Assembly: GCA_028023455.1 (NCBI GenBank) | Contig: JAQFVV010006255.1 | Coordinates: 2,046,001-2,110,000 of the forward strand | Reading direction: 5' to 3' | Length of the DNA stretch: 64,000 nucleotides | DNA from: Epiperipatus broadwayi | Taxonomy: Eukaryota > Onychophora > Udeonychophora > Euonychophora > Peripatidae | Shown here: positions 46,367-57,903 of the stretch, piece after piece | How positions within the stretch are numbered: the first letter of the stretch is position 1 | Layout of the letters: each line of letters starts with the position of its first letter | Made by a program: the position numbers and the translations under genes | The notes under the pieces: generated by a model | Database searches by the model: none | Told to the model about the DNA's origin: nothing | Seen by the model: the letters and a program-made list of their open reading frames with translations, nothing else

Positions 46367-48985
46367 GCTATGAGGAATTTTTATGTAAATATAATGAACT
46401 TATTATTATTGTAAGTTTATTAGTTATTTATATTAGAGTAATTTAATAAATTTACTAATTATTTTTTAATTCATTTATGATTAACTTCAAATCATGTTTT
46501 CAGCATGACTGTCGAGGAAAATAGTTTTTTGTTTATTTTAAAAATACTCCTTCTCACACAAAAAAGTATATGTATGAATATTTTTTATTGTGCTTTAAGT
46601 ATGAGGCATCTTTAAAAGCACATAAGTAAAACTAATGTTATTACACAAAAAATTATTGAAGCACTTTTTTTTTTTTTGCACCAGTACATTTAACATCCTC
46701 TCGTTTTATCTTGGATGATCTGCAATATTGTTTTCTTTCTACAAAAATGGTATGATTTTTTTTTTGTATTGGTTTTGTAGGAGTAGGGTGAGAGGGAGAA
46801 AATTTGTTTTATATTAGCATTTTTGGAATAAAATTGAGGTTTAACTAACTTTTATTTAACTGTTGATGTAATTTGTTAAATTTTTTTAAGTGAACAAAAT
46901 TATATATTGAAGTTATTTGTTTTTCACAAATCATTACTGAGATGATTAGTTATTCAAACTCCAGTCGCAGGCAGAATATTATAGTTCCGTTCAATTAAGC
47001 AGTCATATATATTATACTTTTTTCATTTGTGAATAGATCTCATAATCTTCAGATTTCTGCACCAACCAGTTTTATTACTAAGCCAACTGCTCATTTTCGG
47101 CCTTTTCAGTTTGTTAACAATTTCAGTTCATTTATAAAAAACATATAACACACATATCTTTTTATAAATTCTATATTATCACTATATCACGTACATCTTT
47201 TTATAAATTTTATATTATCACTATAGTAATAGATGAATAAAATAATTGAAATTTTGTACAAGATAATTTGGTGCCATTACATTTATGTATATACATTTTA
47301 CTATTCCATTTTTGATTAGAAAAATACCAGGAACACATTTTTACATGTTTAAAATATAAATGTCAACAGAGTTATAATAGCTGCAAAAGTGTTGATGTTT
47401 GCCATCAGTTTTCACAGATCATTTTAAGCCATGTTTTCCTCCCCCACCATAATTTTCATAATTTTTAATAATATCCATTTCCTTCAAGAGTGTCTTATAG
47501 CAATCCAAACTGATATTTGTCATAAATTGATATTTATTTCATCTTAAATTTTGGGGAAATGACAACTAGAATACTTTAAAGATTTATAATTGGCTTTTAT
47601 TCGGATTGTTGAATTTTTATAGAAATGCAATTAAGAGATAAAAACCAGTATTTTGTTAATTATTTATCTTAAATGTAAGCTAGCTGTGGAACACTAGGAT
47701 GTAATTTGTGATTAGCTTTATCCTGTAATTATGTTATGCCAATAATAGTATTGAAAGTCATCCTGTGCTCTTTTTACTGATAACTGAAATCAAAAAGACA
47801 TGTTGTAAATAATTCATGCTTACCCCCTACTTTCAGTAAGGGAGGATTGACTGTTCTCTAGAGTATGAGAAGGTTAGTCAAACAAAGAAGGGGAGGATTA
47901 TATTTCATCTGAATTGAATCTGCCAATAATTAGTGTGAATCATATTGATCCCTTTAATGAGAATATAAATATAATAAAGCAATCTGTAGTTTGATTTTTT
48001 AAACTATTATTCACTGGTACTTATAATCTTTTTTGATTAGTTTTGAAATTTATCATTTGTAATGTTGAGGAAAAATTAATAATTAGAGAAATTACAACTG
48101 CTTTGTGTTATAAGAAGAAAAAGCTCTTTATTTTATTTTAGTGAGATTTTTGTAATCGTATTAAAAATTTGGCCCATAAGTTTGCATGGTAACTTAATTA
48201 TGCACTTTTTAAAACTTTTTAGCTAAATGAATTATATTTATAGAAAGATAAAAGTAATTTTTTATATTCATGTGACTGACTATCTGCACATTTATATATC
48301 TATTCAAAGATATGATTATTAAAAAAAAAAACTTTTTTTGGATAAGAATATATATATACAATCACACAGCAGTTATTTTATTAAATACAAGATTGTACTT
48401 TCATTAAGACTTCGGAGATACCGAATATTTTTTATTTTCTTTTGTAAATTTTATTTTAAATTCAAGCAGACTGAAGTCTTAGTATAAAATAACTTCAATA
48501 AAACCCTATGATTTATAAATATATTAATTATAAATTCATATTACAAAAGTGCATCTTATAGGACAGCCCTAAAGTTGAAATATCAATTCACTTTTGTACT
48601 GGTTTAAAAATATAACATTATATATATGGATGTTTAAGAATTTTATCTAAAAGCATGTTAAGATAATTAGTCAGGAGATACAAAGACCAGAAAACATTTA
48701 ATTATGCCAGTAATAATTTACCATTGCTTGTCACACACATACACACACACACATATATATATATGTATAAAAGTTTAATTAATTAGTAATTATAAATTAA
48801 ATTTTCATTATTAAAACTAAAATTGAAAAATCAGAATTTTTAGATTCTTTGAAATATCTACTTTGAATTAGTACTATTTTCCATTGCTTTTTTATAATGA
48901 TATTTCAAATACTTAAAATTTGCTTTGTTTTCGTTTCACATATATAAAAAATTATAATAATTTGTGTATTTTAGATAAAAATAAA
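46367..48985. other. AT-rich non-coding DNA with minor repeats
   Basis: A two-copy tandem repeat (period 39, ATCTTTTTATAAATT) lies at about 47156-47226, and a CA-then-TA microsatellite at about 48731-48766. No gene recognised. Confidence 0.4.
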
Positions 48986-48992
48986 GAGATAA

Positions 48993-49060
48993 TGGCACAG
49001 TGATTAGGTCAACTTGGTATTCAAATTATGATGAATGCTTGATTTTTATTTCGCCCAGAT
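48993..49060 (+). mobile_element. tRNA-derived SINE fragment
   Basis: TGGCACAGTGATTAGG (A-box-like, 48993-49008) is followed 24 bases on by GAATGCTTGATTTTTATTTC (B-box-like, 49033-49052). Promoter spacing fits a tRNA-derived SINE; no intact tRNA fold is seen. Confidence 0.45.
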
Positions 49061-49106
49061 AGTTGAAGGTTTTTCAGCAAGCTTTTGTTTATATATTTCA
49101 AATAGT

Positions 49107-49917
49107 AATAAAATCAAGTCATACATTATGTGACTTAACTTAATAAGCTTAGCTAATAGCTCTAAACAATCTTTTCCCGATAAATGCTGCAAAAAAAAAG
49201 CATTTAAAATCTCTATCTAGAATTATCCCTATTTCCAAATCGGTTTCAAGCTAATGACTCTAGTCAGTGAGGTGCTAGGATATTCAGGCACTAGATTTAA
49301 AATACCAAATAAAGCCCAGCATTTATCTAATATTTAACTATTAAGTAGAAAATTTGAAATTATCAGACACCTATATATCTTCAAAGCCAGGTATTTAATT
49401 TAAATAGCTATATGGGTCTGAATAATTTTCAGCTACACCATATATTAATAGCCCTAGCAATATATTATAATATACTGAAAATTATTCAGACTCATATAGC
49501 TATTTATATAGGCGTCTGAAAATTTCAGATGTTCTATTTAATAGTTAAGTATTAGATAAATGCTAAGCTTGAGTTAGTATTTTAAATCTAGTATCTGAAT
49601 TTCCTAGCACCTCATTAATGAGAACCACCCCACCCAACCACCCCCCGCTAAATACACCTAACAAAACCAAAAACCTCCCCCTCATAAGGGCGAAAACAGA
49701 CCCAACAACCCCCCAAAGAAAAAAAAAAAAAACAAACAGACAGAGGAAACAAAACGAGCCCCCCGACCCCCCGCCGGGCCCGCCGCCCCCCCATGAGAAC
49801 CATTAGTTCAAAACCGGTTTTGAAATAGGGATAATTCTAGATGGAGATTTTAAATGCTTTCTCTTGTAGCATTTATTGGAAGAGCTTGTTTAGAGCTATT
49901 AGCATGCTCATTATATT
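49107..49917. mobile_element. Long hairpin insertion with 14-base direct flanks
   Basis: ATATTTCAAATAGT flanks the segment at 49093-49106 and 49918-49931. Inside, a long imperfect palindrome is centred near 49452: TAGCTCTAAACAA and TTTAAAATCTC.ATCTAGAA on the left are matched in reverse complement on the right as far as about 49900. The right arm is interrupted by a 166-base C-rich insert. Confidence 0.75.
49627..49792. other. C-rich, G-poor insert in the hairpin arm
   Basis: 166 bases made almost only of A and C (CCACCCCACCCAACCACCCC and similar, with a long A run), quite unlike the rest of the window. ATGAGAACC flanks it at 49618-49626 and 49793-49801. A proline-rich open frame across it is a by-product of composition. 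Confidence 0.85.
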
Positions 49918-50107
49918 ATATTTCAAATAGTTAGCCCACCCACATTTCTGTAAGCCCTCAAATTATTGATCACTAAATGAAGTATTTAGCTATCATTAGT
50001 TGATTATTTTGGTTAAGTGATCTCCCCTCCCCCCAGCATTATTTTTTATGTAAGGATCTGGAAGAAGTTTTTGCCCTGCAGAAGACTACTTAAGTTTTTT
50101 TTTTTTT

Positions 50108-50247
50108 TTAGCTTTATCTAGATGGAAGTTGGAAAACTTACTATATTTTTAATAAAATGATTTCTAGACTCAGCTACTGTACATAGTTGATAAGTCTTAA
50201 AAAAATGAATGTAGTAAGTTTTCCAACTTCCATCTAGATAATGCTAA
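50108..50247. mobile_element. Hairpin MITE, about 140 bases
   Basis: Inverted arms TTAGCTTTATCTAGATGGAA (onward through AACTTACTA, 50108-50146) and their near-perfect complement at 50211-50247, with T and A runs outside the arms. Confidence 0.82.
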
Positions 50248-51150
50248 AAAAAAAAAAAAAAAACTTAACATTAAAATAATTTGTGGAATAATTTTTTTTT
50301 CATATTTTCTTGATTAATACTTTAAAATTTTTCAGGCAGCCTTGATTTGTGGAATTAATTGTTTCATATTTTCTTAGTTAATATTTTAAAGTGTCTCAGG
50401 CAGTCTTAAGTACAGCAATAGTTACTTCTAAATGCATTGTTTCTAAACCATAGTATAGCTTAATCCCATGAGAGGATTATATTTTGATGTGCGTTTCTTT
50501 TCCTTAGGTGGTGAGATCAAGTCCACACCTACATTTTTGCCTGAGAGATAGGCTGGATACCACCAATATTTTTAGTGAAATGTTTGTTCTGAAGAGGTTA
50601 CTCAGTATATTTCAATTTGGAATTTTAAAATCATATTTACTCAGTATATTTGTCCCTCATGTGAATTTAGAATATTTTTCCATCATAGACTGGGTAGATT
50701 ATCGTGTTTTATTTAGAAGTGATGGCAAGGATAGATGTTAGATTTGAAGTATTAATCCTCAGGGTGCACTTATTGTTAGTAGTGCCTTAGTGATTTGGAT
50801 CAATATCTGTACTATGCTACTAAGCCTTGCTAGTAGTTCACAAGTAAACAAATTGAAGATAATTAATTTAAAATTGCGTATTTTAAAACGCTTAGTTATT
50901 AATGGAATATTCAAAAACAATGTTTTATTTTCATCAGTAGCTGAGAAATATTCTTTGCTGAAATTGTAAGTCATCCATAGTTAAAATATCTATTATTATT
51001 TTTATGTGGATATTAAGTTGAATATTAATTTGTGTGTATGACTTCTGATGAATGACTCATACCTATTCATAATTTATTTTAATTACAAATTAAAATTTAG
51101 TCAACTCCTTAACAATAGGGTTTAATATTTTAAAAGAGAGTTTTATTTAA
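50248..51150. other. AT-rich non-coding DNA
   Basis: Contains two related short segments about 65 bases apart (TTGTGGAATAATT...CATATTTTCTT and TTGTGGAATTAATT...CATATTTTCTTAG at about 50280-50375). A 77-codon open frame at 50508-50741 has no recognisable content. Confidence 0.4.
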
Positions 51151-51164
51151 ACCCAGTTTATACT

Positions 51165-53960
51165 GTAACAGTCAAATCTGTACATTCGCGCAACAAAATC
51201 TAGAACTTTAGTAAATCATACCAAGGCTGACCAGCATAGATTGGTACTAACCACGTTGTCTGATATGGCCCCAACTCCTTTATTAACGCTCAAAGATTAC
51301 CACCTTGCGGATGACACATATGAAGCCATAGCAGCATTTTCCTTCATCACGTGCCGGCAATAGCACATCAGTAAAGCACAAGACTAGGATAAGTTGACTT
51401 ATTAACGAGTATAGCTATATAGCCGATGTGTGTGGCAGAACATAATTATAAAATATGGATTGTGATTCTTAACTAATGATTAACTAATCAATAAAGACTT
51501 ACCAATGAGCAACATTGAATCATGACACAAAAGTTAAATTTAAACATAATTTAATGAAAAATAAATTTTAAAATCAATAAATGAAAATGATGACTATAAC
51601 TTGACTATATCAGTTGTATCACACGCAGGTGACTAAGTTAGGGAAACAATTTCATATTTGAGTTTGGGATTCACACGCAAGTGATGACTAGAGTTATAAT
51701 CATTTATGGTTTGCCTAGTTACATATGGCTTTAATTTACATATATATTTGGTACAATGTAAATCACTCACAGGTGACATTAATCATTTTGGTTAGTTACA
51801 TTATTAGATTCATTTCAAATACATATATCACTCGTAGGTGATGATTTAACTGTTTATATAGCAATTCCAATCACGTGCAGGTGATTGTAGTTTGGGTTAC
51901 AAATCATTTAATTGAGTTTGCCACAGACAGATATCACTCACAGGTGATTAAGAAATTATACGTTTTAACATTTATATTTTCATGAGCCTTAAGATTACAT
52001 TATAGTTCGAGGTTAATTTGTTCATGACCATCTATGCCTAGTTTATGCTATATAATAGGGTCTAGATCCGCTCTAGAGCTAGCAGAAGTGATTATACATA
52101 TTGCTAAAGAATATGGTATTTTATTGAACATGAATACTTAATATTCTCTATATTGCTTGTGTGCTTATAAAATTAGACTCGATTTCAGATCAAAGCTGAA
52201 AATACAATTACTATGGTGAGATGAACTGATGATTGGCAGTCAGACTTCAGATACCATGGCGTATAGAAAATATAAAGTCTGATATAGCCCTTGTGTCTCG
52301 AGAGTGCCTTTTTATGGAATTTTTACCAAGTAACGGTATTCATTGCTGTGGAAATAAGATAACGACCTTTTAGTCCGACGATCGAACAACTAATTAAACT
52401 ATGGGAGTCTCATGCTCCATTTATGAGAATGCAGAATGGGGTGGGACATCCAGCCTCCATCTGAAGAGATAGTTGTCCGAACTAAGAGAGTAACGGTGTA
52501 GCCTTAAACATACAACTGCTAAAAATATGCTCAGCAACAAATATATATATATACACCGTAGAGTTTCTTAAAAACACACTCGCACCGCTGACCACATTAT
52601 ATAATTAAAATTTTATGATGCTAAACACTAGTTTCCTTCATGAAACTACCGTATATCAGCTCATTAGGTAGCATGTATAATTATGCTATTAAGGAAAAAC
52701 TAGGAATCTAATATGTAAAACTATCCATATAGGAATTTTATAACTTCAGGAGGAAGTGCAGCACATTATTGGGCATTAAGATATAATTATAGCTCTATGC
52801 TGTATTTCAATCACTCTGGCTAAACATTAGTTAAATATCTCGAAAGCGAATCTATTTTAAAACGGCTGTAAGCTTTCTAATTAACCCTTAAACAAGATTT
52901 TTTTTACCCCTTTCAAAACGGGTTTCTTTTGCATCCTAAACGCTATATTATTCTCTAGGTGCGAACCTGTGATGGCTCCTCACTAAGCATTTAATCAATA
53001 ATAAAATCCGGTTTCAAACAAATATAGCACAAACTACTAAGCAATAGAAAATCATAAAATGGCATAGATTTACTAAAAATGTAAGTTTAATGAACAGATA
53101 TCTAAAATTTGACTCTGTTTTAGCATAGTTTGAATATGGAATTGCAACGCAATTAGTTTATATCTGATTGACTCAGTTCAAGACAAATTTAAGTTGCGTA
53201 CAAGAATTAATTAAGGCAAATATTATTATTATATTAAAATATGTAAAAGCACATATCATTAAGTTAAAATACGTAAAATAATCTAGAAACTTAATTATCA
53301 TTTTAGAATGAAGCATTTAAAACTATACACAATTTAGAATAAAGCATTTAAAATTATACGTAATGAAATTTATAATAATTAATTTAAAATCAATCACTTT
53401 AAGCAAATCACAACTAAATAAATCAGAAAACTGTAAATACGTTGAACTAGATCAATCGGAGATAACTTAGCAAACCAACACATAAATTAATAAATACATA
53501 GAGTACATAAATCAATAAATATGATATTAAATTAATTCATTAAATCAGGCAAGATTTTAAGGTGAAAACAAAAGAAATCAAAATTCCATTTTAGTAGTGA
53601 TTTTAAGATTAAAATAAAGAAATAAAAATTACATTTAATAGTGGATTTAAATTTACGTTATTGCTATGGCCATAGAGTTTAAATTTAGCTAGCTTTAGGA
53701 ATTATCACATTTTATCCGAGTTATTAATCTTTAAGTAGAGGAAAGGTTTTACCGGGCATCTGCTTCCTTAGGCTTTTCTTTCACTGCTTCTCGCTTGGTA
53801 GACTCCTGGGTCAGAAAGGCAAGAGAAAATGCCTTCTACTCAACTTGCATCTTAATTAATAATTTTAAACATAAGTTGTTGAATGAAAAAAATGTCCGAA
53901 TAATCTCAAAATGGCTGCAGAGGCTTATATTCAGCTTACCCCCCCTCTTCTCGGTGATAG
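51165..53960 (-). other. ORF-free, CG-containing block; possible long LTR or regulatory repeat
   Basis: About 2.8 kb visibly less AT-rich than its surroundings, with many CG dinucleotides, yet without any open frame of 60 codons on either strand. Its right edge on the minus strand is a purine tract (GAGAAGAGGGGGGG) followed by a TATA-like GAATATAAGCC, and its left edge reads TGTTACA on the minus strand. That is the layout of an LTR after a polypurine tract. Six copies of a 14-base motif lie near the left end. No partner LTR is in the window, so the interpretation is inference. Confidence 0.35.
51619..51947. repeat. Six-copy array of a 14-base TCAC..C.CAGGTGA motif
   Basis: Starts at 51619 (TCACACGCAGGTGA), 51671 (TCACACGCAAGTGA), 51763 (TCACTCACAGGTGA), 51828 (TCACTCGTAGGTGA), 51871 (TCACGTGCAGGTGA) and 51934 (TCACTCACAGGTGA). 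Both ends are invariant (TCAC and GTGA, an inverted pair); only central bases vary. Spacing is 43-92 bases and spacers are only weakly alike. Most copies contain CAGGTG, the E-box form bound by Snail/ZEB-type and bHLH factors. Confidence 0.85.
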
Positions 53961-56789
53961 TAATTTTCTAGATTTGTTTTGCTAATTTTCTCTCTGTATT
54001 CCTAAAATTGTATAATTACTTTGTTTTTATTTCTTATAGCGAAATTTTACAGCCGGTCATTCATGATTTTTTTTTAATTACTCAGGATAATTTATTCTAC
54101 AACTTAGTGTTACTTTTAGTTTTGTAATTAGGTTACACTACAGCGAGAAAGATTAAATTTTATAATACCAATTTTTCGAAAACAAATCTAAATAGAAAAC
54201 ATCTGGTTAGATATGTAATTTGATTATTTAATTTAGCAATATATGCAGAAATATACAATAATTTCAAATATTAATTTCCTTTAGAATAAATATTTTAAAT
54301 AAATAAATTTATAATGTTTTAAATCTGTTAACATTATTCTTTCCTGCATATATGTAGTCTCTCATTACACATACAATGCAGTTTTCATTAATTTACTCCT
54401 AGAAATATATGTGTGTGTATATATGGGTTTTTACATATACAGATACACCTTTTATCTTGTAGGCTTAAGATATACGCACACATACATAACTAATACCTTT
54501 ATATTTAAATCCAGCCTGATTTGGATATAATATTAACCTGATATACGAGAATTTGGTGCTACATACTTATATAGAAATACTACTATAGTATATAGTAGGT
54601 GAAACAGTAGGATTGACAAAGCTGACTGTTTCAATACTAATTAAATAAATAATATTTAGTTCTGTTTGTGTATTTCATATCATAATAAAAATAGCTAAAC
54701 AATAATTTAAAGCAAGGGATTTATTTTAGACCCTTTTATAAGATTTGAATTGAAGCTGTTATTATTTTTCTATTTCACATTAAGTGTTTGTTTAATGTAG
54801 TTTCCCACAATTTCAAATCAGTGTAGTAATATATTAGCTGTGCATTTCAGCTAGTTACTTCAGTTTCAAACGTTTAATCCCAAACTTATAGGAATATATT
54901 ATTTTTAATTATACTCTTGCAAAGAACAGCTATATGTAATTATGCATTTGTGATAACAATTATATTGGTTTGTAGCATTTAATAAATTTTATATATTTTT
55001 ATTTTATTTTGCATTATTAATAAATTATAGTGTTTTATTCAATCTTTGTTGTCGGTTTATTTTGTACATGCAAAGTATATGTGTGTTTGCAATTTTTTTT
55101 TTTGCAAAACATTTTCTTGAGTCCTAAACCATTTCAAACTCTAGAGATCTCAATACGCCAGATAAGCAATTGTATGCCAGATAAGCAAATTTATGCAGAT
55201 CGTAACATATCTTTTTTTTTTATGATAGTTGTTTTATGAGAATTGTAAACTTCACATTAAACATTTATTGAATAGTGAAATGAATTTTATTTCAAGTTAT
55301 TAACTCTGACTGCACATTATTCCATATATGTTCTTAGTTAAATTATTGAAATAATTAGTATTAATTAATTTATTGCATTGTCATGGACCATGGAGGGATA
55401 TAAAAGGTCTCCTTGCCTTTCTATTATTCTGGATGATATCATGGGTAAAAGGCTGACTTAATCTAAATTTTATACAACTATTTTGTTTCATTATTAGTCA
55501 TATTATCATTTCTTTAAGTAATTATAATTGTTGTTATATATGTTAGGACATATTAGATTTTAAGTGAAGTAAATGTCTTCTATCTACCAGAATGTCAGTC
55601 ATGTGTGACAACACAATATTATAGAGTACTTTCCCAAGATAAACAGAAGAACCCTGAAATCATCATCATTATTTTTTATTTAAAAGGTATCGATTATTAT
55701 TGCTATGATAGTTGTGTTGTGGCATAAAATAGTTTTACTTGTACCATAAGAAAAGTATTTTCACTTTTATTTTATTCTGCAAGAGTAGAGTTCATTTCAG
55801 ATCATACTGGCAAATTATTTATGTAACATTTTATAAAATATTAAAGAAGATGCAAGAAGTAGTGAGAAGGTAATACTGTTATTTAAAGTGGAAATGTTTA
55901 TAGATCAGAGAATGTGTTTTTGATAAAGGAAGAGTTTTATTGTATTCTAAATTATTAATTAGGGAATGATTGCAGTTTTTCTCTCTTCCCAAGTCATTTA
56001 TTTTAATCGTTATAATTTATTTTATGATTTAAATTTCTTTCTTTGTTTTAACTGCATATCTCTGCAGCTGAATTCTTTAATAGCTAACTGATCACTGTGC
56101 ATAGCCCATGTTTTATTATTATAGATCTATAGTTGTGTATAAGTTTCAATATATGTTATTTATTTAGTGATTATATTACCACATGTTATCGAGATTAGAT
56201 GAATCATCTTTTTACAGGGTTAGAAATTATTTAGATTACATCTAAGTTTTTTTAGGTTAGAAATGACTGCTCAGTGTGAGGCTATCGATGGTCATAGCTA
56301 GCCATGATAATTGGAGTCAATTTTAATAGTGTTTGCACTTGAATGGATTAATTATTCATTAATGACAAATGTTTGCCAAGAATAAATTAATTTTTAAGCC
56401 ATAAGTTATGATGTGAATATTTATTATATGATCTGATTATTTGCCACCCTAAGAAAATTTTAAGTTGTTAGTTTATGATGTTGCAGTCTGTAAGCAATTC
56501 TGGAAAACATTTTAATGATTTTTATTATTTATTGTGATCTGCCTTATCAGGTTGTCATGTTGACAAATATGCTATGTTAATTATTATTTGAAGAGATTTC
56601 TGTCGACCAAGAAGCATATAGAGAAAAAACACTATAGTAGTTAATGATTTAAATTTAAAGGTATTTGATGTAAGGGCATAGTCTTATAATGTAGATTGTT
56701 TTGATTGGGAAGGCATAGAGGCAGGATGTTTTATTAATATTTTGGTACTATTAAATACTAAGAAGTTTAAAATTTTTATGTTTAGTGCT
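53961..56789. other. AT-rich non-coding DNA
   Basis: No gene, RNA or repeat structure I can support. Confidence 0.4.
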
Positions 56790-57903
56790 AATATGGATGA
56801 TTCTACTATTTATGATGATTTAGGAGGATCCTGAGAGTTACAATCACCTGATATGCAGTCTCTGTATTTCAATGTAGAATTCAAAGAGGAAATGGTAGAT
56901 TTGGGTATAGTTAACTCAGAAGAAGCAAAAGTAAAGAAAAATATACCTGGAGATGAGCAAAATCTATTATTTATACTATTGCAAAATTTATGCATTCAGA
57001 TAAAAAATTTAGAGAGTAAAGTAGAAAGTCAGATGCAAAATCAGACACAAGAAATAAAAGAAATTAAAGGTCACATGCAAAATTCAAATAGTAAATTAGA
57101 AAGTCAGATACAAAATTTAAATAGTGAATTGAAAAGTCAGATGCAGGAGATAAAACAAACTTCTCAAAATCGGGTGCATGAGGTAAAAGAATTGAAAGAA
57201 GATTAAGAAATCACATAAAAAAAATCAACATTGGCTTTGAAAATTTGGAAATGAGAATAAGGGAAGAGATTAGAATAAATTTCAAAAAGTCAGAAAGTAT
57301 GATACAGATTGTCCAGCAGAATTATAAAAGCCAGTATAGTTTAATAATTGAGGAGATACAGGAAATGACAAGTTTTCAAAAAGAAACAATAGCTTTTCAA
57401 AGAGAGATTCAGGATAGAGTTGAATTTATTAAAAAAGAATTAGATAGTGTTAGAAGTGAATTTGGTAAACTGAAAGAGGAAGTTAAGAGTATGACTCTCA
57501 AACTTAGTAACATTTTGAAAAGATATCAGAGCCACATTACAAGTTTAACAGCTAAATTAGAAAACCAAGATTTAGCTCAACATGAGATTAATCAAAATCT
57601 AGAGACTAAGTTAAGCCAAGTTGATAGAGAAGTAGAACATTTTAGTGACAAAGCACAGATATTGGCTAGTGAGCTTAAAAATGAAATAAGAGAGTTGATG
57701 GCACAGTGTGAGAGTAATATGTATCAAAGGTTGGAAGATAAATTTGGGCAGGACAAAGATGAAACTATTAAGCAGCTCAAACAGCATATTAAACAGTCTA
57801 TTGGTTTAGTGCTTGATAAAGTTTTGAAGCCTATTGAAGTTGTTAATCATATATTTTATAAATCATCTCCCCATCTTTTTTCTTATTATGATTGCAATTG
57901 ATA
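56790..57903 (+). pseudogene. Coiled-coil ORF pair, probably gag of a retroelement
   Basis: Two open frames, 56853-57206 and about 57200-57903, are one reading frame split by a single-base shift near 57190-57203. Together they would make about 350 residues of nearly continuous coiled coil. The first half has repeats of the form SQMQNQTQEIKEIK / SQIQNLNSELKSQMQEIK. The second half runs through EEIRINFKKSESM, VEFIKKELDSVRSEF, TAKLENQDLAQ and ELMAQCESNMYQRLEDKFGQ and ends in a short hydrophobic tail. No zinc knuckle, signal peptide or enzymatic motif is visible. Long coiled coils at the start of a gag occur in some Ty3/gypsy elements, so a retroelement gag fits best; a host coiled-coil gene is possible but no introns or homologue were recognised. 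No pol follows. Confidence 0.5.

Noticed and set aside
49618-49806. Proline- and threonine-rich ORF
   Set aside because: Openness follows from an A/C-only insert; no start context or family supports a protein.
51619-51947. Regular short repeats with different spacers as a CRISPR array
   Set aside because: The repeats are only 14 bases, spacers vary from 29 to 78 bases and resemble each other, and the setting is a eukaryotic genome.
51165-53960. Nuclear copy of mitochondrial rRNA, suggested by composition and lack of ORFs
   Set aside because: No conserved mitochondrial 12S or 16S segment was recognised, and the edges look more like a retroelement.
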